Counted from the stretch's first letter, positions 52,788 to 60,919 are shown. The stretch: DNA of 64,000 nt from Bacilli bacterium (GCA_017416535.1 JAFQCG010000001.1:327013-391012), one strand, 5' to 3'. Made by a program: numbers and translations. Notes: generated by a model from the sequence alone, not told the origin.

Positions 52788-53540
52788 ATGTTAGAAATTA
52801 ATCATTTATATGCTAAAGTTAAAGATAAAGATGTTGAAATTTTAAAAGATTTTTCTTTAAAAATAAATTCTTCTGAGGTACATGCTATTATGGGACCTAA
52901 CGGTACTGGTAAAAGTACTTTAGCTAAAGTTTTAATGGGACATTATAGTTATGAAGTTACTTCTGGTGTTATGAGTTTTTTAGGAGAAGATATTAGTACA
53001 TTAGAGGTAAATGATAGGGCTAAAAGGGGACTTTTTTTATGTATGCAAGATCCTACTGTTATTGAAGGGGTTTCTAATAGTGAGTTTTTAAGAACTGCTA
53101 AGGGTGAAATTACTGGAGAAAAAGTAAATCTTTATTCATTTATTAAAGACATGGATAGTGCGATGAAATGTGTTAATTTAGATTCTAGTATGTTACATAG
53201 ATCTTTAAATCAAGGATTTAGTGGTGGAGAAAAGAAGAAAAATGAAGTTTTACAATTAAAAGTATTAAAACCTAAGTTTATTATTTTAGATGAATTAGAT
53301 TCTGGACTTGATGTTGATAGTTTAAGAATAGTTTGTGAAAATATTAATAGTTATGTAGAAGAAAATCCAGAAACTAGTATTTTGATAATTACTCATTATC
53401 CAAGAATTTTAGAATATATTAAACCAGATTATGTTCATGTAATGGTTGATGGTAAAATTCAAAAGACTGGTAATATTGATTTAGCATTTACAGTAGAAAA
53501 AGATGGTTATGTTGGGATAGGATCTGGTGTAGATGGCTAA
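52788..53540 (+). CDS. sufC: Fe-S assembly ATPase SufC
   Basis: 250 residues from ATG 52788 (GGAGATGA upstream). ABC ATPase with Walker A GPNGTGKST, Q-loop MQDPTVIEGVS, signature FSGGEKKKNEVLQ and Walker B FIILDELDSGLD. The GGEKKRNE-like signature marks SufC. It drives conformational change of the SufB-SufD scaffold. First gene of the operon; overlaps sufD by 8 nt. Confidence 0.97.
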   Translation: MLEINHLYAKVKDKDVEILKDFSLKINSSEVHAIMGPNGTGKSTLAKVLMGHYSYEVTSGVMSFLGEDISTLEVNDRAKRGLFLCMQDPTVIEGVSNSEFLRTAKGEITGEKVNLYSFIKDMDSAMKCVNLDSSMLHRSLNQGFSGGEKKKNEVLQLKVLKPKFIILDELDSGLDVDSLRIVCENINSYVEENPETSILIITHYPRILEYIKPDYVHVMVDGKIQKTGNIDLAFTVEKDGYVGIGSGVDG

Positions 53541-54111
53541 AATTATTTATGTAGTTGATGATAACGAAAATAAAAATTATAAATATAATATAAAGGAAGA
53601 TACTATTATTTATCATTTCTCAATTAATAGTAGTAGTGATGTAGAAATTAATTTAGATAAAGAAGATGTTTCTTTATATTATTACTATAATAATATTAAT
53701 TATGATGATAATAAGTTTAATATTAAAGTTAATCATAATAAAAACAATACTCATAGTGAACTTTTTAACCATGGAGTAAATGTTTTTTGTAATAAATTAA
53801 TGTATTATGTAGATGGCGTTGTTCCTAAGAGTAGTAGTAAATGTATTTGTAATCAAGATAATCAAATTATTAATATGGATAATGGTAAAAGTACTATTTG
53901 TCCGAATTTATTAATAGATAATTATGATGTTGATAGTAATCATTCTGCTTATATTGGTAAATTCAAAGATGAAGTGATGTTTTATTTGATGAGTAGAGGT
54001 ATAAGTAGAGAAGTTGCTTATAGATTATTATTAAATGGCTTTTTAATTAATAGTGATTGTATTGAGAAAGATAAAATAAAGTTATTTTTAGATGAAATAG
54101 AAAAGATTTAG
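53533..54111 (+). CDS. sufD: Minimal SufD scaffold protein
   Basis: 192 residues against ~430 in Bacillus. The C-terminal SufB/SufD block is intact: SNHSAYIGKFKDEVMFYLMSRGISREVAYRLLLNGFL. Before it, only a short, divergent Asn/Tyr-rich stretch replaces the long N-terminal helices and most of the beta-helix. The reading frame shows no break, and overlap with sufC and neat spacing to sufS argue for a working short protein. It presumably caps SufB and binds SufC. Confidence 0.85.
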   Translation: MAKIIYVVDDNENKNYKYNIKEDTIIYHFSINSSSDVEINLDKEDVSLYYYYNNINYDDNKFNIKVNHNKNNTHSELFNHGVNVFCNKLMYYVDGVVPKSSSKCICNQDNQIINMDNGKSTICPNLLIDNYDVDSNHSAYIGKFKDEVMFYLMSRGISREVAYRLLLNGFLINSDCIEKDKIKLFLDEIEKI

Positions 54112-54122
54112 GAGGTGAAGAT

Positions 54123-55316
54123 ATGCATAGAGAAGATTTTACAATGTTAGATAGTGATATTGTATATTTTGATAATGGTGCAACTACTTTAAAACCTAAA
54201 TGTGTTGTTGATAGTATGGTTAATTATTATACTAGGCATACATCTAATATTCATAGGGGAGACTATGATGCTGCTATAAAGACTAATAAACTTTATGATG
54301 ATACAAGAAAAGTTGTAGCTAAATTTATTAATTCAGATAGTGATGAAGTAATTTTTACTAGTGGTACAACTATGTCTATAAATATGGTTGTATTTGGATA
54401 TATGGAGAAGGTATTGAATACTGGAGATGAGGTTTTACTTACAAAAAGTGAACATGCATCAAATGTTTTACCTTGGATTAAATTAGCTGAGAAAAAGGGT
54501 ATTGTTATTAAATATATGGATCTTGATGAAGATTATAGCTTGAAATTAGAATCAGTTAAGAAAAGTATTACAGATAAAACTAAAGTTATTTCTATAGCTC
54601 ATGTTACTAATGTAATTGGTGATGTTAGAGATATTGAAGGTATTGGTAAAATTTGTCGTGATAATAGTATTTTATTTTGTGTTGATGGTGCACAAAGTGT
54701 ACCTCATATGAAAGTTGACTTTAAAAATAGTAATATAGATTTTTTAAGTTTTTCAGGACATAAGATGTGTGGACCTACTGGAGTAGGATGTTTAATTCTT
54801 AAAAAGAAATATTTAGATATTATGGAACCATTATGTTATGGTGGTGGTATGAATAATTATTTTGAAGGAGATAATTCTTACGAATTAAAGAAGGGTGTTA
54901 CTAAATTTGAAGCAGGAACACCTCCTATTGCAGAGGTTATTGGACTTCGAGAAGCAATCTTATATTTAGATAAAATTGGAATTGAAAATATTCATAAGCA
55001 TGAAATAGAATTAAAAAAATATTTAGTAAAAAGATTAAAGGATGTTCCTAATATTAGAATTTATAATGAAAAGTCTGATAGTGGAATTTTAGCGTTTAAT
55101 ATTGAAGCAGTTTTTGCTCAAGATAGTTCTATTTATTTAAATAATTATAATATTTATGTTAGAGCAGGAAATCATTGTACTAAGATGTTAAAAGATGAAA
55201 TTGGTGTTAAGAATACTGTTCGTGTAAGTATGTATTTATATAATACAAAAGAAGATGTAGATAAATTAGTAGATGTGTTAAAGAAAAGTGAAGATATATT
55301 TAAGATAGTTATATAA
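54123..55316 (+). CDS. sufS: Cysteine desulfurase SufS
   Basis: 397 residues. PLP-dependent fold with SEHASNVLPW, CVDGAQSVPHMKVDF and SFSGHKMCGPTGVG (the Lys-bearing loop). The catalytic cysteine is in VRAGNHCTKML, the class II (SufS) loop. It removes sulfur from cysteine and hands it to SufU. GGAGGTGAAG precedes the ATG. It may also supply ThiI. Confidence 0.96.
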   Translation: MHREDFTMLDSDIVYFDNGATTLKPKCVVDSMVNYYTRHTSNIHRGDYDAAIKTNKLYDDTRKVVAKFINSDSDEVIFTSGTTMSINMVVFGYMEKVLNTGDEVLLTKSEHASNVLPWIKLAEKKGIVIKYMDLDEDYSLKLESVKKSITDKTKVISIAHVTNVIGDVRDIEGIGKICRDNSILFCVDGAQSVPHMKVDFKNSNIDFLSFSGHKMCGPTGVGCLILKKKYLDIMEPLCYGGGMNNYFEGDNSYELKKGVTKFEAGTPPIAEVIGLREAILYLDKIGIENIHKHEIELKKYLVKRLKDVPNIRIYNEKSDSGILAFNIEAVFAQDSSIYLNNYNIYVRAGNHCTKMLKDEIGVKNTVRVSMYLYNTKEDVDKLVDVLKKSEDIFKIVI

Positions 55317-55325
55317 GGAGGATAT

Positions 55326-55754
55326 ATGGATAATAATTTACGTAGAGAAATAATCCTTGATAATTATCAAGATCCTATGAATAGAGGATTAATAGAAGAT
55401 GATAGTTATTTAAAAGTTAATACTAATAGTGAAAGTTGTATTGATAATCTTGATTTTATGATGAAGATAGAAGATGGAATTGTTAAAGATATTAGATTTG
55501 ATGGAGAAGCTTGTGCTATTAGTACATCGGCATCTTCTATAATGATAAGAAGTTTAATTGGAAAGAAAAAAGAAGAAGTAGAAGTAATATTAGATAATTA
55601 TCGTAAAATGATTAATGAAGAAGAATATGATAGCGAAGTACTTGGTGAGTTAAATGTGTATGATGAAATTTGTAAACAACCAAATAGAAAGAATTGTGCA
55701 TTACTTCCAAGTGTTGCAATAAAAGAAATGCTGGAGGAGAAAGACAATGATTAA
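55326..55754 (+). CDS. sufU: SufU, zinc-dependent sulfur-transfer partner of SufS
   Basis: 142 residues. The Zn ligands Cys-x-Asp (SESCIDNL), GEACAIS and a C-terminal Cys (NRKNCALLP) match SufU of Firmicutes. It takes persulfide from SufS by zinc-ligand swapping. AGGAGG is 6-7 nt before the ATG. It overlaps the next ORF by 8 nt. Confidence 0.94.
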   Translation: MDNNLRREIILDNYQDPMNRGLIEDDSYLKVNTNSESCIDNLDFMMKIEDGIVKDIRFDGEACAISTSASSIMIRSLIGKKKEEVEVILDNYRKMINEEEYDSEVLGELNVYDEICKQPNRKNCALLPSVAIKEMLEEKDND

Positions 55755-56262
55755 AGTAAAAGATATAAAATTAGCGGATGTTAGATATTTTGATAGAGAA
55801 CATAATGGATTAGAATTTACTGATGCTGTATCGAGAGTAATTTTATTAAATAGAGGAGATACATATATTAATTTATTAAATCCAGGTGAGATTGCTCCGA
55901 TATATAGAAGAATACCAAATACAACAAATCCATTTAGTACAGAAGATTATTTTGGTACTAAGATTGAACATGTATGTGGTGAGGAGAGAACAGGAGAGGC
56001 ATGGTTACTTGCAGATGTTGACTTAAAAAGTGTCTTTCATAAAGATGAAGTTACTATGGATGAAGTTGAAGCTTATGTTTTAAGAAGTTGTTATTATTAT
56101 CATAATAGAGCTGAATTAATTGAAAGAAAATTAAATCAAGGAAAGTTAAGTACTCGTGATATTATGCTTTTGGTTGATACAAAGGTAAAGGATGCGCATT
56201 GTAAGGTAGAAATGGATAAATTCTTTGCTGATAGAGGAATACAAAAAGTTTATTCAAAATAG
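55747..56262 (+). CDS. Unknown protein inside the suf operon
   Basis: 171 residues, soluble. Blocks seen: DAVSRVILLNRGDTYINLLNPGE, NPFSTEDYFGTKIEHVCGEERTGEAWLLADVD and ERKLNQGKLSTRDIMLLVDTKVKDAHCK. Three cysteines and several His/Glu/Asp could bind metal, but no known Fe-S carrier motif (no CGC or CxxC) is present. It is translationally coupled to sufU and 13 nt before sufB, so it is made with the Fe-S machinery. Not part of the standard sufCDSUB set. Confidence 0.8.
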   Translation: MIKVKDIKLADVRYFDREHNGLEFTDAVSRVILLNRGDTYINLLNPGEIAPIYRRIPNTTNPFSTEDYFGTKIEHVCGEERTGEAWLLADVDLKSVFHKDEVTMDEVEAYVLRSCYYYHNRAELIERKLNQGKLSTRDIMLLVDTKVKDAHCKVEMDKFFADRGIQKVYSK

Positions 56263-56275
56263 AAATGGTGATTAA

Positions 56276-57589
56276 ATGGAAATAATAGGATTAAATGAGG
56301 AGAAAATTAAGGCGATATCTAATAAGAAGCAAGAGGCTGATTGGGTAAGAGACTATAGACTTAAAAGTTATAAGAACTTTAATGAAATAGATATGCCTAA
56401 ATTTGGTCCTCGTGTTGACCTTGATTTTTCAAAAATTGTTTATTATAAATCAAATGAAAAAGATGATGCTATTAAGAATGATTGGAATAGTGTTTTAAAA
56501 CCAGTTGTTGATGAATTAGATGAACTTGGTGTTCTTGAAAGTGAAAAGCATTTAGGTGGTATGGGCGTTCAATATGAAAGTGAAGTAATTTACCATAGTA
56601 TGCTTGAAGAACTTGAAAAGAAAAAAGTTATATTTACTTCTATTGAAGTTGCTATGAGAGAATACCCAGAACTTGTGGAAAAATATTTTGGAAAGATTGT
56701 TACTAATGATGAAAATAAGTTTGCTGCTTTAAATGGTGCCGTATTTAGTGGTGGTAGTTTTATCTACGTACCTAAGAATACTAAATTAGATAGACCACTT
56801 CAAAGTTATTTTAGGATTAATAGTAAGAATATGGGACAATTTGAAAGAACATTAATTATTGTTGATGATAATAGTGATTTACATTATATAGAAGGTTGTA
56901 CAGCACCTACTTATAGTGAGTCTTCACTTCATGCCGCAGTAGTTGAGATTTATGTTGGTAAGAATAGTAAATGTCGTTATTCAACTATTCAAAACTGGGC
57001 TAATAATGTTTATAATCTTGTTACTAAAAGAGCTTTAGTTGATGATAATGGTACTATGGAATGGATTGATGGTAATATAGGAAGTAAAGTTACTATGAAA
57101 TATCCTTGTTGTATTTTAAAAGGAGATAATTCTAGTGGTACTTGCATTACTATTTCCGTTGCATCAAGTGGTCAAGAACAAGATAGTGGTGCTAGAATGA
57201 TCCATTTAGGAAAAAATACTAAGAGTAATATAATTTCTAAGAGTATTGCAAGAAATGGTGGTAATGCTACTTATAGAGGTAAAGTATATATTGATACTAA
57301 TGCAGTTAATAGTATTGCAAACGTAAAATGTGATACGTTAATTTTAGATGAGAAATCTAAGAGTGATACAATTCCAATTAACTCTTGTTATAACATAAGT
57401 AGTAATATTGAGCATGAAGCCACTGTTTCTAAAATAAGTGAAGATAACTTGTTCTATTTAATGAGTAGAGGTATATCTCGTGAACGTGCGATGGAGTTAA
57501 TTGTACTTGGCTTTTTAGAAAAGTTTAGAGAAGAACTTCCAATGGAATATGCAGTTGAGTTAAATCAATTAATTAAAAGAAATTTATAA
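56276..57589 (+). CDS. sufB: Fe-S assembly scaffold SufB
   Basis: 437 residues, slightly under the usual ~465. VYYKSNEK, YHSMLEELEKKKVIFTSIEVAMREYPELV, AALNGAVFSGGSFIYVPKN, EGCTAP and the C-terminal NIEHEATVSKISEDNLFYLMSRGISRERAMELIVLGFLE are the family blocks. It is the main scaffold on which clusters form with SufC and SufD. ATGGTGATTAA precedes the start. Last gene of the operon. Confidence 0.97.
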   Translation: MEIIGLNEEKIKAISNKKQEADWVRDYRLKSYKNFNEIDMPKFGPRVDLDFSKIVYYKSNEKDDAIKNDWNSVLKPVVDELDELGVLESEKHLGGMGVQYESEVIYHSMLEELEKKKVIFTSIEVAMREYPELVEKYFGKIVTNDENKFAALNGAVFSGGSFIYVPKNTKLDRPLQSYFRINSKNMGQFERTLIIVDDNSDLHYIEGCTAPTYSESSLHAAVVEIYVGKNSKCRYSTIQNWANNVYNLVTKRALVDDNGTMEWIDGNIGSKVTMKYPCCILKGDNSSGTCITISVASSGQEQDSGARMIHLGKNTKSNIISKSIARNGGNATYRGKVYIDTNAVNSIANVKCDTLILDEKSKSDTIPINSCYNISSNIEHEATVSKISEDNLFYLMSRGISRERAMELIVLGFLEKFREELPMEYAVELNQLIKRNL

Positions 57590-57627
57590 AACTTATAAAG
57601 TTGTTTATTTGACATAATATGATTTTT

Positions 57628-57664
57628 AAAATGAAATTTTCAGTTAGAAGATTTCATTTTTTTT
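57628..57664 (+). terminator. Terminator of the suf operon
   Basis: 10-bp perfect stem AAAATGAAAT / ATTTCATTTT with a 13-nt loop, then T's. Confidence 0.85.
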
Positions 57665-57720
57665 AATTTGTTTTGCATTTGAATTTTATAAAAGTGTGAT
57701 TTGATAAGATTGTTTTATTA

Positions 57721-57758
57721 AAGTATTATACCTCTCGAAAGGAGGTGATAATATACTT
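57721..57758 (+). promoter_or_regulatory. Long hairpin covering the ssb SD and start codon
   Basis: Nearly palindromic 38 nt. CCTCT (57731-57735) pairs with GGAGG (57741-57745) across a CGAAA loop; A57730-T57746 extends it. TATTAT (57724-57729) then pairs with ATAATA (57748-57753) past a one-base bulge. An alternative outer pairing AAGTAT / ATACTT reaches codon 2. The SD AGGAGG lies wholly inside. Confidence 0.75.
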
Positions 57759-58094
57759 AATCAGATTGTCTTAGTTGGAAGACTTACTAGAAATATTACA
57801 GTAAATAAGTCGGATAAAGGAGTTAAAGTTGCGACTATTTCACTTGCAATTCCTAGAAGTTTTAAAAATATGGAAGGAGGTTATGATACAGATTTTATAG
57901 ATTGTGTTGCATTTGATAATATTGCGGAAAATACAAAAGAATTTTGTGAGAAAGGGGATATTGTTGGAGTTAAAGGAAGAGTGCAATCAAGAACTGTAGA
58001 AAAGGATGGAAAGACAGAATATTTAATGGAAATTATTGCGGAAAAGATTACATTTTTATCGAATAAGAAAGGAGATGAAAAAGCAGATGAATAG
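57753..58094 (+). CDS. ssb: Short single-stranded DNA-binding protein with apparent ATA start
   Basis: 113 residues if it starts at ATA 57753, reading (M)LNQIVLVGRLTRN, the exact SSB opening. AGGAGG (57740-57745) is 7 nt before ATA, ideal spacing. The frame has no ATG, GTG or TTG between the upstream stop at 57705 and the internal ATG at 57870, which would delete a third of the OB fold. Later blocks: DFIDCVAFDNIAENTKEFCEKGDIVGVKGRVQSR. The length equals Bacillus SsbB, which also lacks the acidic C-terminal tail. A G-to-A sequencing difference at 57755 is the main alternative. Confidence 0.85.
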   Translation: MLNQIVLVGRLTRNITVNKSDKGVKVATISLAIPRSFKNMEGGYDTDFIDCVAFDNIAENTKEFCEKGDIVGVKGRVQSRTVEKDGKTEYLMEIIAEKITFLSNKKGDEKADE

Positions 58095-58105
58095 TCTGCT
58101 TTTTA
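58079..58105 (+). terminator. Terminator of ssb
   Basis: 9-bp perfect stem AAAAGCAGA / TCTGCTTTT overlapping the stop codon. Confidence 0.85.
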
Positions 58106-58114
58106 TGTTATAAT
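58104..58114 (+). promoter_or_regulatory. Extended -10 promoter
   Basis: TATGTTATAAT, 25 nt before the next start codon. Confidence 0.6.
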
Positions 58115-58138
58115 GAAAATAGAAGAGGTGTTATATTT

Positions 58139-58390
58139 ATGGAAATTTTATTTTTTATTTTATTCGCGCTTTTTTGTTCATTAATTGAATTTTTAATTCC
58201 TAGAAGATGTGAAAAATGTGGTAAGGTAAAATTGGGTGTAAAGAAGAGGGATTATTTTATTAAAAAATTGGATGGAACACTTTCTAATAGAATTAGAGGG
58301 GATAAATTATGTGGTAAGTGTGCCGGTGGTGGTGAGCGTGGAATTTGTGTTCATGAAACTTGGGATGGTGATATTTTTGAGGATAATTAA
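58139..58390 (+). CDS. Small membrane-anchored zinc-ribbon-like protein
   Basis: 83 residues. One N-terminal helix (ILFFILFALFCSLIEFLI), then RRCEKCGK ... KLCGKCAGGGERGIC: two CxxC pairs that likely bind one zinc on the cytoplasmic or outer face. GAAGAGGTG precedes the ATG. It overlaps the GNAT gene by 14 nt. Function unknown. Confidence 0.75.
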   Translation: MEILFFILFALFCSLIEFLIPRRCEKCGKVKLGVKKRDYFIKKLDGTLSNRIRGDKLCGKCAGGGERGICVHETWDGDIFEDN

Positions 58391-58814
58391 TTTAAAAGAA
58401 GAAAATACATATTTAGAAGATTATGTTAAATTATGTTCATTAGAGTGGGGAAGTCCTAAGAGTGATGATGAAGTAAAAGAAAAAGTTTCTTCTATATTAT
58501 CTGGGGATAAAGTTATTAGTGTATTGGGTCTTGTGGATGATGATAACTTAATTGGATTTATTTCATTATTTAAATATGATGGTGATGAACGTAGAAATTT
58601 ATCTCCTTGGTATGCAACTATGTATGTTAAAGACGAATTTAGAGGTAAGGGTTATTCTAAATTATTAAATGATGCTATTATAAATGAGGCTAGAAATTTA
58701 GGATATAGTAAGATTTATTTAAAGACTGATTTAGTTAATTATTATGAAAAGTTTGGTGCTAAATATATAGAAGATTTAGAATGTGGAGAAAAACTTTATT
58801 ATATTGATTTATAA
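58377..58814 (+). CDS. GNAT family N-acetyltransferase
   Basis: 145 residues from TTG 58377 with GGTGA 5 nt upstream (ATG 58365 is an alternative; the longer frame from 58272 is out-of-family). VKDEFRGKGYSKLLNDAIINEA is motif A, the acetyl-CoA pyrophosphate-binding loop (RGKGYS); IYLKTDLVNYYEKFGAKYIED is motif B. Substrate unknown. Coupled to the zinc-ribbon-like gene. Confidence 0.85.
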   Translation: MRIINLKEENTYLEDYVKLCSLEWGSPKSDDEVKEKVSSILSGDKVISVLGLVDDDNLIGFISLFKYDGDERRNLSPWYATMYVKDEFRGKGYSKLLNDAIINEARNLGYSKIYLKTDLVNYYEKFGAKYIEDLECGEKLYYIDL

Positions 58815-58838
58815 AAAGAGAAATATTATCTCTTTTTT
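58813..58838 (+). terminator. Terminator of the GNAT gene
   Basis: 9-bp stem AAAAAGAGA / TCTCTTTTT with a 7-nt loop. Confidence 0.88.
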
Positions 58839-58844
58839 ATTTAT

Positions 58845-58855
58845 TATGTTATACT
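58845..58855 (+). promoter_or_regulatory. Extended -10 promoter of the Nudix gene
   Basis: TATGTTATACT, 28 nt before the start codon. Confidence 0.6.
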
Positions 58856-58883
58856 AGAGGCCTAAGGAGGAGATGATTTTTTT

Positions 58884-59369
58884 ATGGGCAAAAGAGATAT
58901 CAGATTGATGATCGATGATGTGAAATTTGGTTGTAGAGCAGTTGGAGTTTTGAAGAAAAACAACAAGATATTATTTCAAAAGAAAAAAGACGATAAATTC
59001 TTTGCTTTACCAGGTGGAGCAATTGAAGTGCTTGAAAGAGCAAAAGATGTTGTTGTACGTGAACTTGAGGAAGAAATTGGTGTTTCGGACGTAACAGTTC
59101 AAAGACCACTATGGTTTGTAGAGTATTTCTTTACAATGAATGATGTTAAATGGCATCAGTATATTATTGGATACTTATTAGATATTGATGATTCTAATGA
59201 AATAATTAGTAAGGATGAATTTGATGGTATTGAAGAAGGAAAAAATATAATATACAAATGGATAAGTCTAGATGAAATAAAAGATGCAGATATTAAACCA
59301 GATTATTTAAAAGAAAAACTTTTAAACCCAAAAGATGAATTCGAATTCTTATGTGAGGAAGATAATTAG
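58884..59369 (+). CDS. Nudix hydrolase
   Basis: 161 residues. Complete Nudix box G-x5-E-x7-REL-x-EE-x-G: GGAIEVLERAKDVVVRELEEEIGV, about residues 44-67. It hydrolyses a nucleoside diphosphate linked to another moiety; substrate not predictable. The SD AGGAGG is 13 nt before the ATG, longer than usual. Monocistronic. Confidence 0.92.
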   Translation: MGKRDIRLMIDDVKFGCRAVGVLKKNNKILFQKKKDDKFFALPGGAIEVLERAKDVVVRELEEEIGVSDVTVQRPLWFVEYFFTMNDVKWHQYIIGYLLDIDDSNEIISKDEFDGIEEGKNIIYKWISLDEIKDADIKPDYLKEKLLNPKDEFEFLCEEDN

Positions 59370-59382
59370 TTATCTTCCTTAT
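59356..59382 (+). terminator. Terminator of the Nudix gene
   Basis: 10-bp perfect stem AGGAAGATAA / TTATCTTCCT with TTAG loop; weak T tail. Confidence 0.7.
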
Positions 59383-59384
59383 TT

Positions 59385-59395
59385 TATGTTATAAT
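59385..59395 (+). promoter_or_regulatory. Extended -10 promoter
   Basis: TATGTTATAAT, 28 nt before the next start. Confidence 0.6.
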
Positions 59396-59422
59396 AAAAT
59401 GGTAGAGTAAAAGGGTGTTAAT

Positions 59423-59914
59423 ATGATACAAGTTGTGATTGCGAACATTATTAATTTTCTTGCTGGTTTATGTAGTATATTATCAGTAAATGGTAAGACT
59501 AAAAAGAAAATTGTTAGGATGGAATTTGTTGGTTCTATTTTAAGAATTATTGGCAATCTTTTAGTTCATAGTTGGTCTGATGCTATTGCGAAGGTTATTA
59601 AGAGTTTTGCTCAAGGATTAACACTTGGAAGAAAATTAACTAAGAATAAATTTTATATAATTTCAGTTAGTTATGTTATTTTATGTTTATGTGTAACTTT
59701 TATTTCTAAAGATTTAAGATGTTTAGTTGCGATTATTCCATCGTTAATGGAGTTTTATTCATTGCTTGGAAGATCTACTAAGAAGTATCGTTGGTATATT
59801 ATAATAACCAAAGTTTTTTGGACTATTAATAATTTAATATTTAAACTTTATGTTGGGATTATATTTGATGTAATTATAATGATTGGACATTATTATAAGA
59901 TTAAGAAAAAATAG
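59423..59914 (+). CDS. YgjV-like inner membrane protein
   Basis: 163 residues with five or six hydrophobic segments: INFLAGLCSILSV, FVGSILRIIGNLLV, then helices from KFYIISVSYVILCLCVTFI to the end, WTINNLIFKLYVGIIFDVIIMI. The arrangement resembles the YgjV family, whose role is unknown. The match is by general layout. AGGGTGTTAAT precedes the ATG. The next gene follows after 17 nt. Confidence 0.55.
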   Translation: MIQVVIANIINFLAGLCSILSVNGKTKKKIVRMEFVGSILRIIGNLLVHSWSDAIAKVIKSFAQGLTLGRKLTKNKFYIISVSYVILCLCVTFISKDLRCLVAIIPSLMEFYSLLGRSTKKYRWYIIITKVFWTINNLIFKLYVGIIFDVIIMIGHYYKIKKK

Positions 59915-59931
59915 AGAGCTTAGGTGTTTTT

Positions 59932-60498
59932 ATGGATAGATATTTTTATCATGGTATTGGGAATAGTATCGATTGTGATACACTTGATGCTATGTTAACT
60001 ATTATGGAAAGTGGTATTTTAAAATCTAGAAATGCTGTTGGTTATAGTGGTGATGAATATGAACATGTTTGTTTATATAAACGAAATGATTCTTATGACT
60101 ATAGCGGCAGTGGACTAGAAGGTACAGCATTAAATGGATGGATTAATGATTCTTTTTGTTTTATTGTTTCACCAGATATAGTTGCAGAAAAGACTGGTTT
60201 TTATCATGATTTGGAAGATGAAAATAGTGCTAGTTTTACTGATTTGGTTGATGAATGGAGAAGTGATGGAGATATTCCATTAGATAGAGTTGTTGGAATT
60301 GGTATTCCTCTTGATGTGATTCGTGATCAAAGATGTATTGCTGGTAGTGAAGTGGATGAGTATTTTGATGAGAAGTTAACTGATATTTTATTATTTGCAG
60401 AATCAATGGATTGGGTGGTTGTTAATAGTAATGATGTTAATTTTACTGAAAGACTAGATGAATTACTTAATAGTATTGGAAGTAATAAATATCTTTAA
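59932..60498 (+). CDS. Unknown protein, possibly ADP-ribosyltransferase-like
   Basis: 188 residues, acidic, no signal peptide. The opening YFYHGIG ... MESGILKSRN looks like the first strand and helix of PARP/tRNA-phosphotransferase-type ARTs (H-G, then S/G-I-L). VCLYKRND and FCFIVSPDI follow. RVVGIGIPLDVIRDQ and a late Glu-rich part lack a clear catalytic Glu. The fold assignment is weak. Co-transcribed with the YgjV-like gene. Confidence 0.45.
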   Translation: MDRYFYHGIGNSIDCDTLDAMLTIMESGILKSRNAVGYSGDEYEHVCLYKRNDSYDYSGSGLEGTALNGWINDSFCFIVSPDIVAEKTGFYHDLEDENSASFTDLVDEWRSDGDIPLDRVVGIGIPLDVIRDQRCIAGSEVDEYFDEKLTDILLFAESMDWVVVNSNDVNFTERLDELLNSIGSNKYL

Positions 60499-60510
60499 AA
60501 AAATAAAAAG

Positions 60511-60521
60511 TATGTTATAAT
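60511..60521 (+). promoter_or_regulatory. Extended -10 promoter
   Basis: TATGTTATAAT, 25 nt before ATG 60547. Confidence 0.6.
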
Positions 60522-60546
60522 GTGTATAGTAGGAGGTGCTTCTATA

Positions 60547-60789
60547 ATGGCTCGTAAAAAAGAAAAGAAGGATATAAGTGTTGGTAAATCAATTGGAATA
60601 TTATTCTTATATTTGTTTTTATGGTGGATATTCATAACATTAATTACAATATCATTATCTGTTCCAGAAACATCTGTTTTATATCTAGTGTTATCATTAT
60701 TACGTATTGCAGTACCAATTTTAGTAGTATTATTCGGTTGTCCAATAATATTAATTGTTGGTACAAATAAAAAGATGAAGAAAAAGTAA
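60547..60789 (+). CDS. Small two-helix membrane protein
   Basis: 80 residues from ATG 60547 with AGGAGGTG 8 nt upstream. A Lys-rich N-terminus (MARKKEKKDISVGK), helix 1 (IGILFLYLFLWWIFITLITIS), helix 2 (LSLLRIAVPILVVLFGCPIILIVG) and a Lys-rich C-terminus, so both ends lie in the cytoplasm. Function unknown. Confidence 0.75.
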   Translation: MARKKEKKDISVGKSIGILFLYLFLWWIFITLITISLSVPETSVLYLVLSLLRIAVPILVVLFGCPIILIVGTNKKMKKK

Positions 60790-60791
60790 TT

Positions 60792-60819
60792 AACAATCAG
60801 TAAGCTGATTGTTTTTTTG
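60792..60819 (+). terminator. Terminator
   Basis: 9-bp perfect stem AACAATCAG / CTGATTGTT with TAAG loop, then T's. Confidence 0.92.
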
Positions 60820-60879
60820 TTATATAAGATAAATTTGTGTTAAAAATAAATAGTAGATAACTAGTTTTTTTTATATATT

Positions 60880-60890
60880 TATGGTATATT
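60880..60890 (+). promoter_or_regulatory. Extended -10 promoter of the pyrimidine phosphorylase gene
   Basis: TATGGTATATT, 29 nt before the start codon. Confidence 0.55.
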
Positions 60891-60919
60891 AAACTTAGTA
60901 TAGAATAGAAGGTGTTTAT

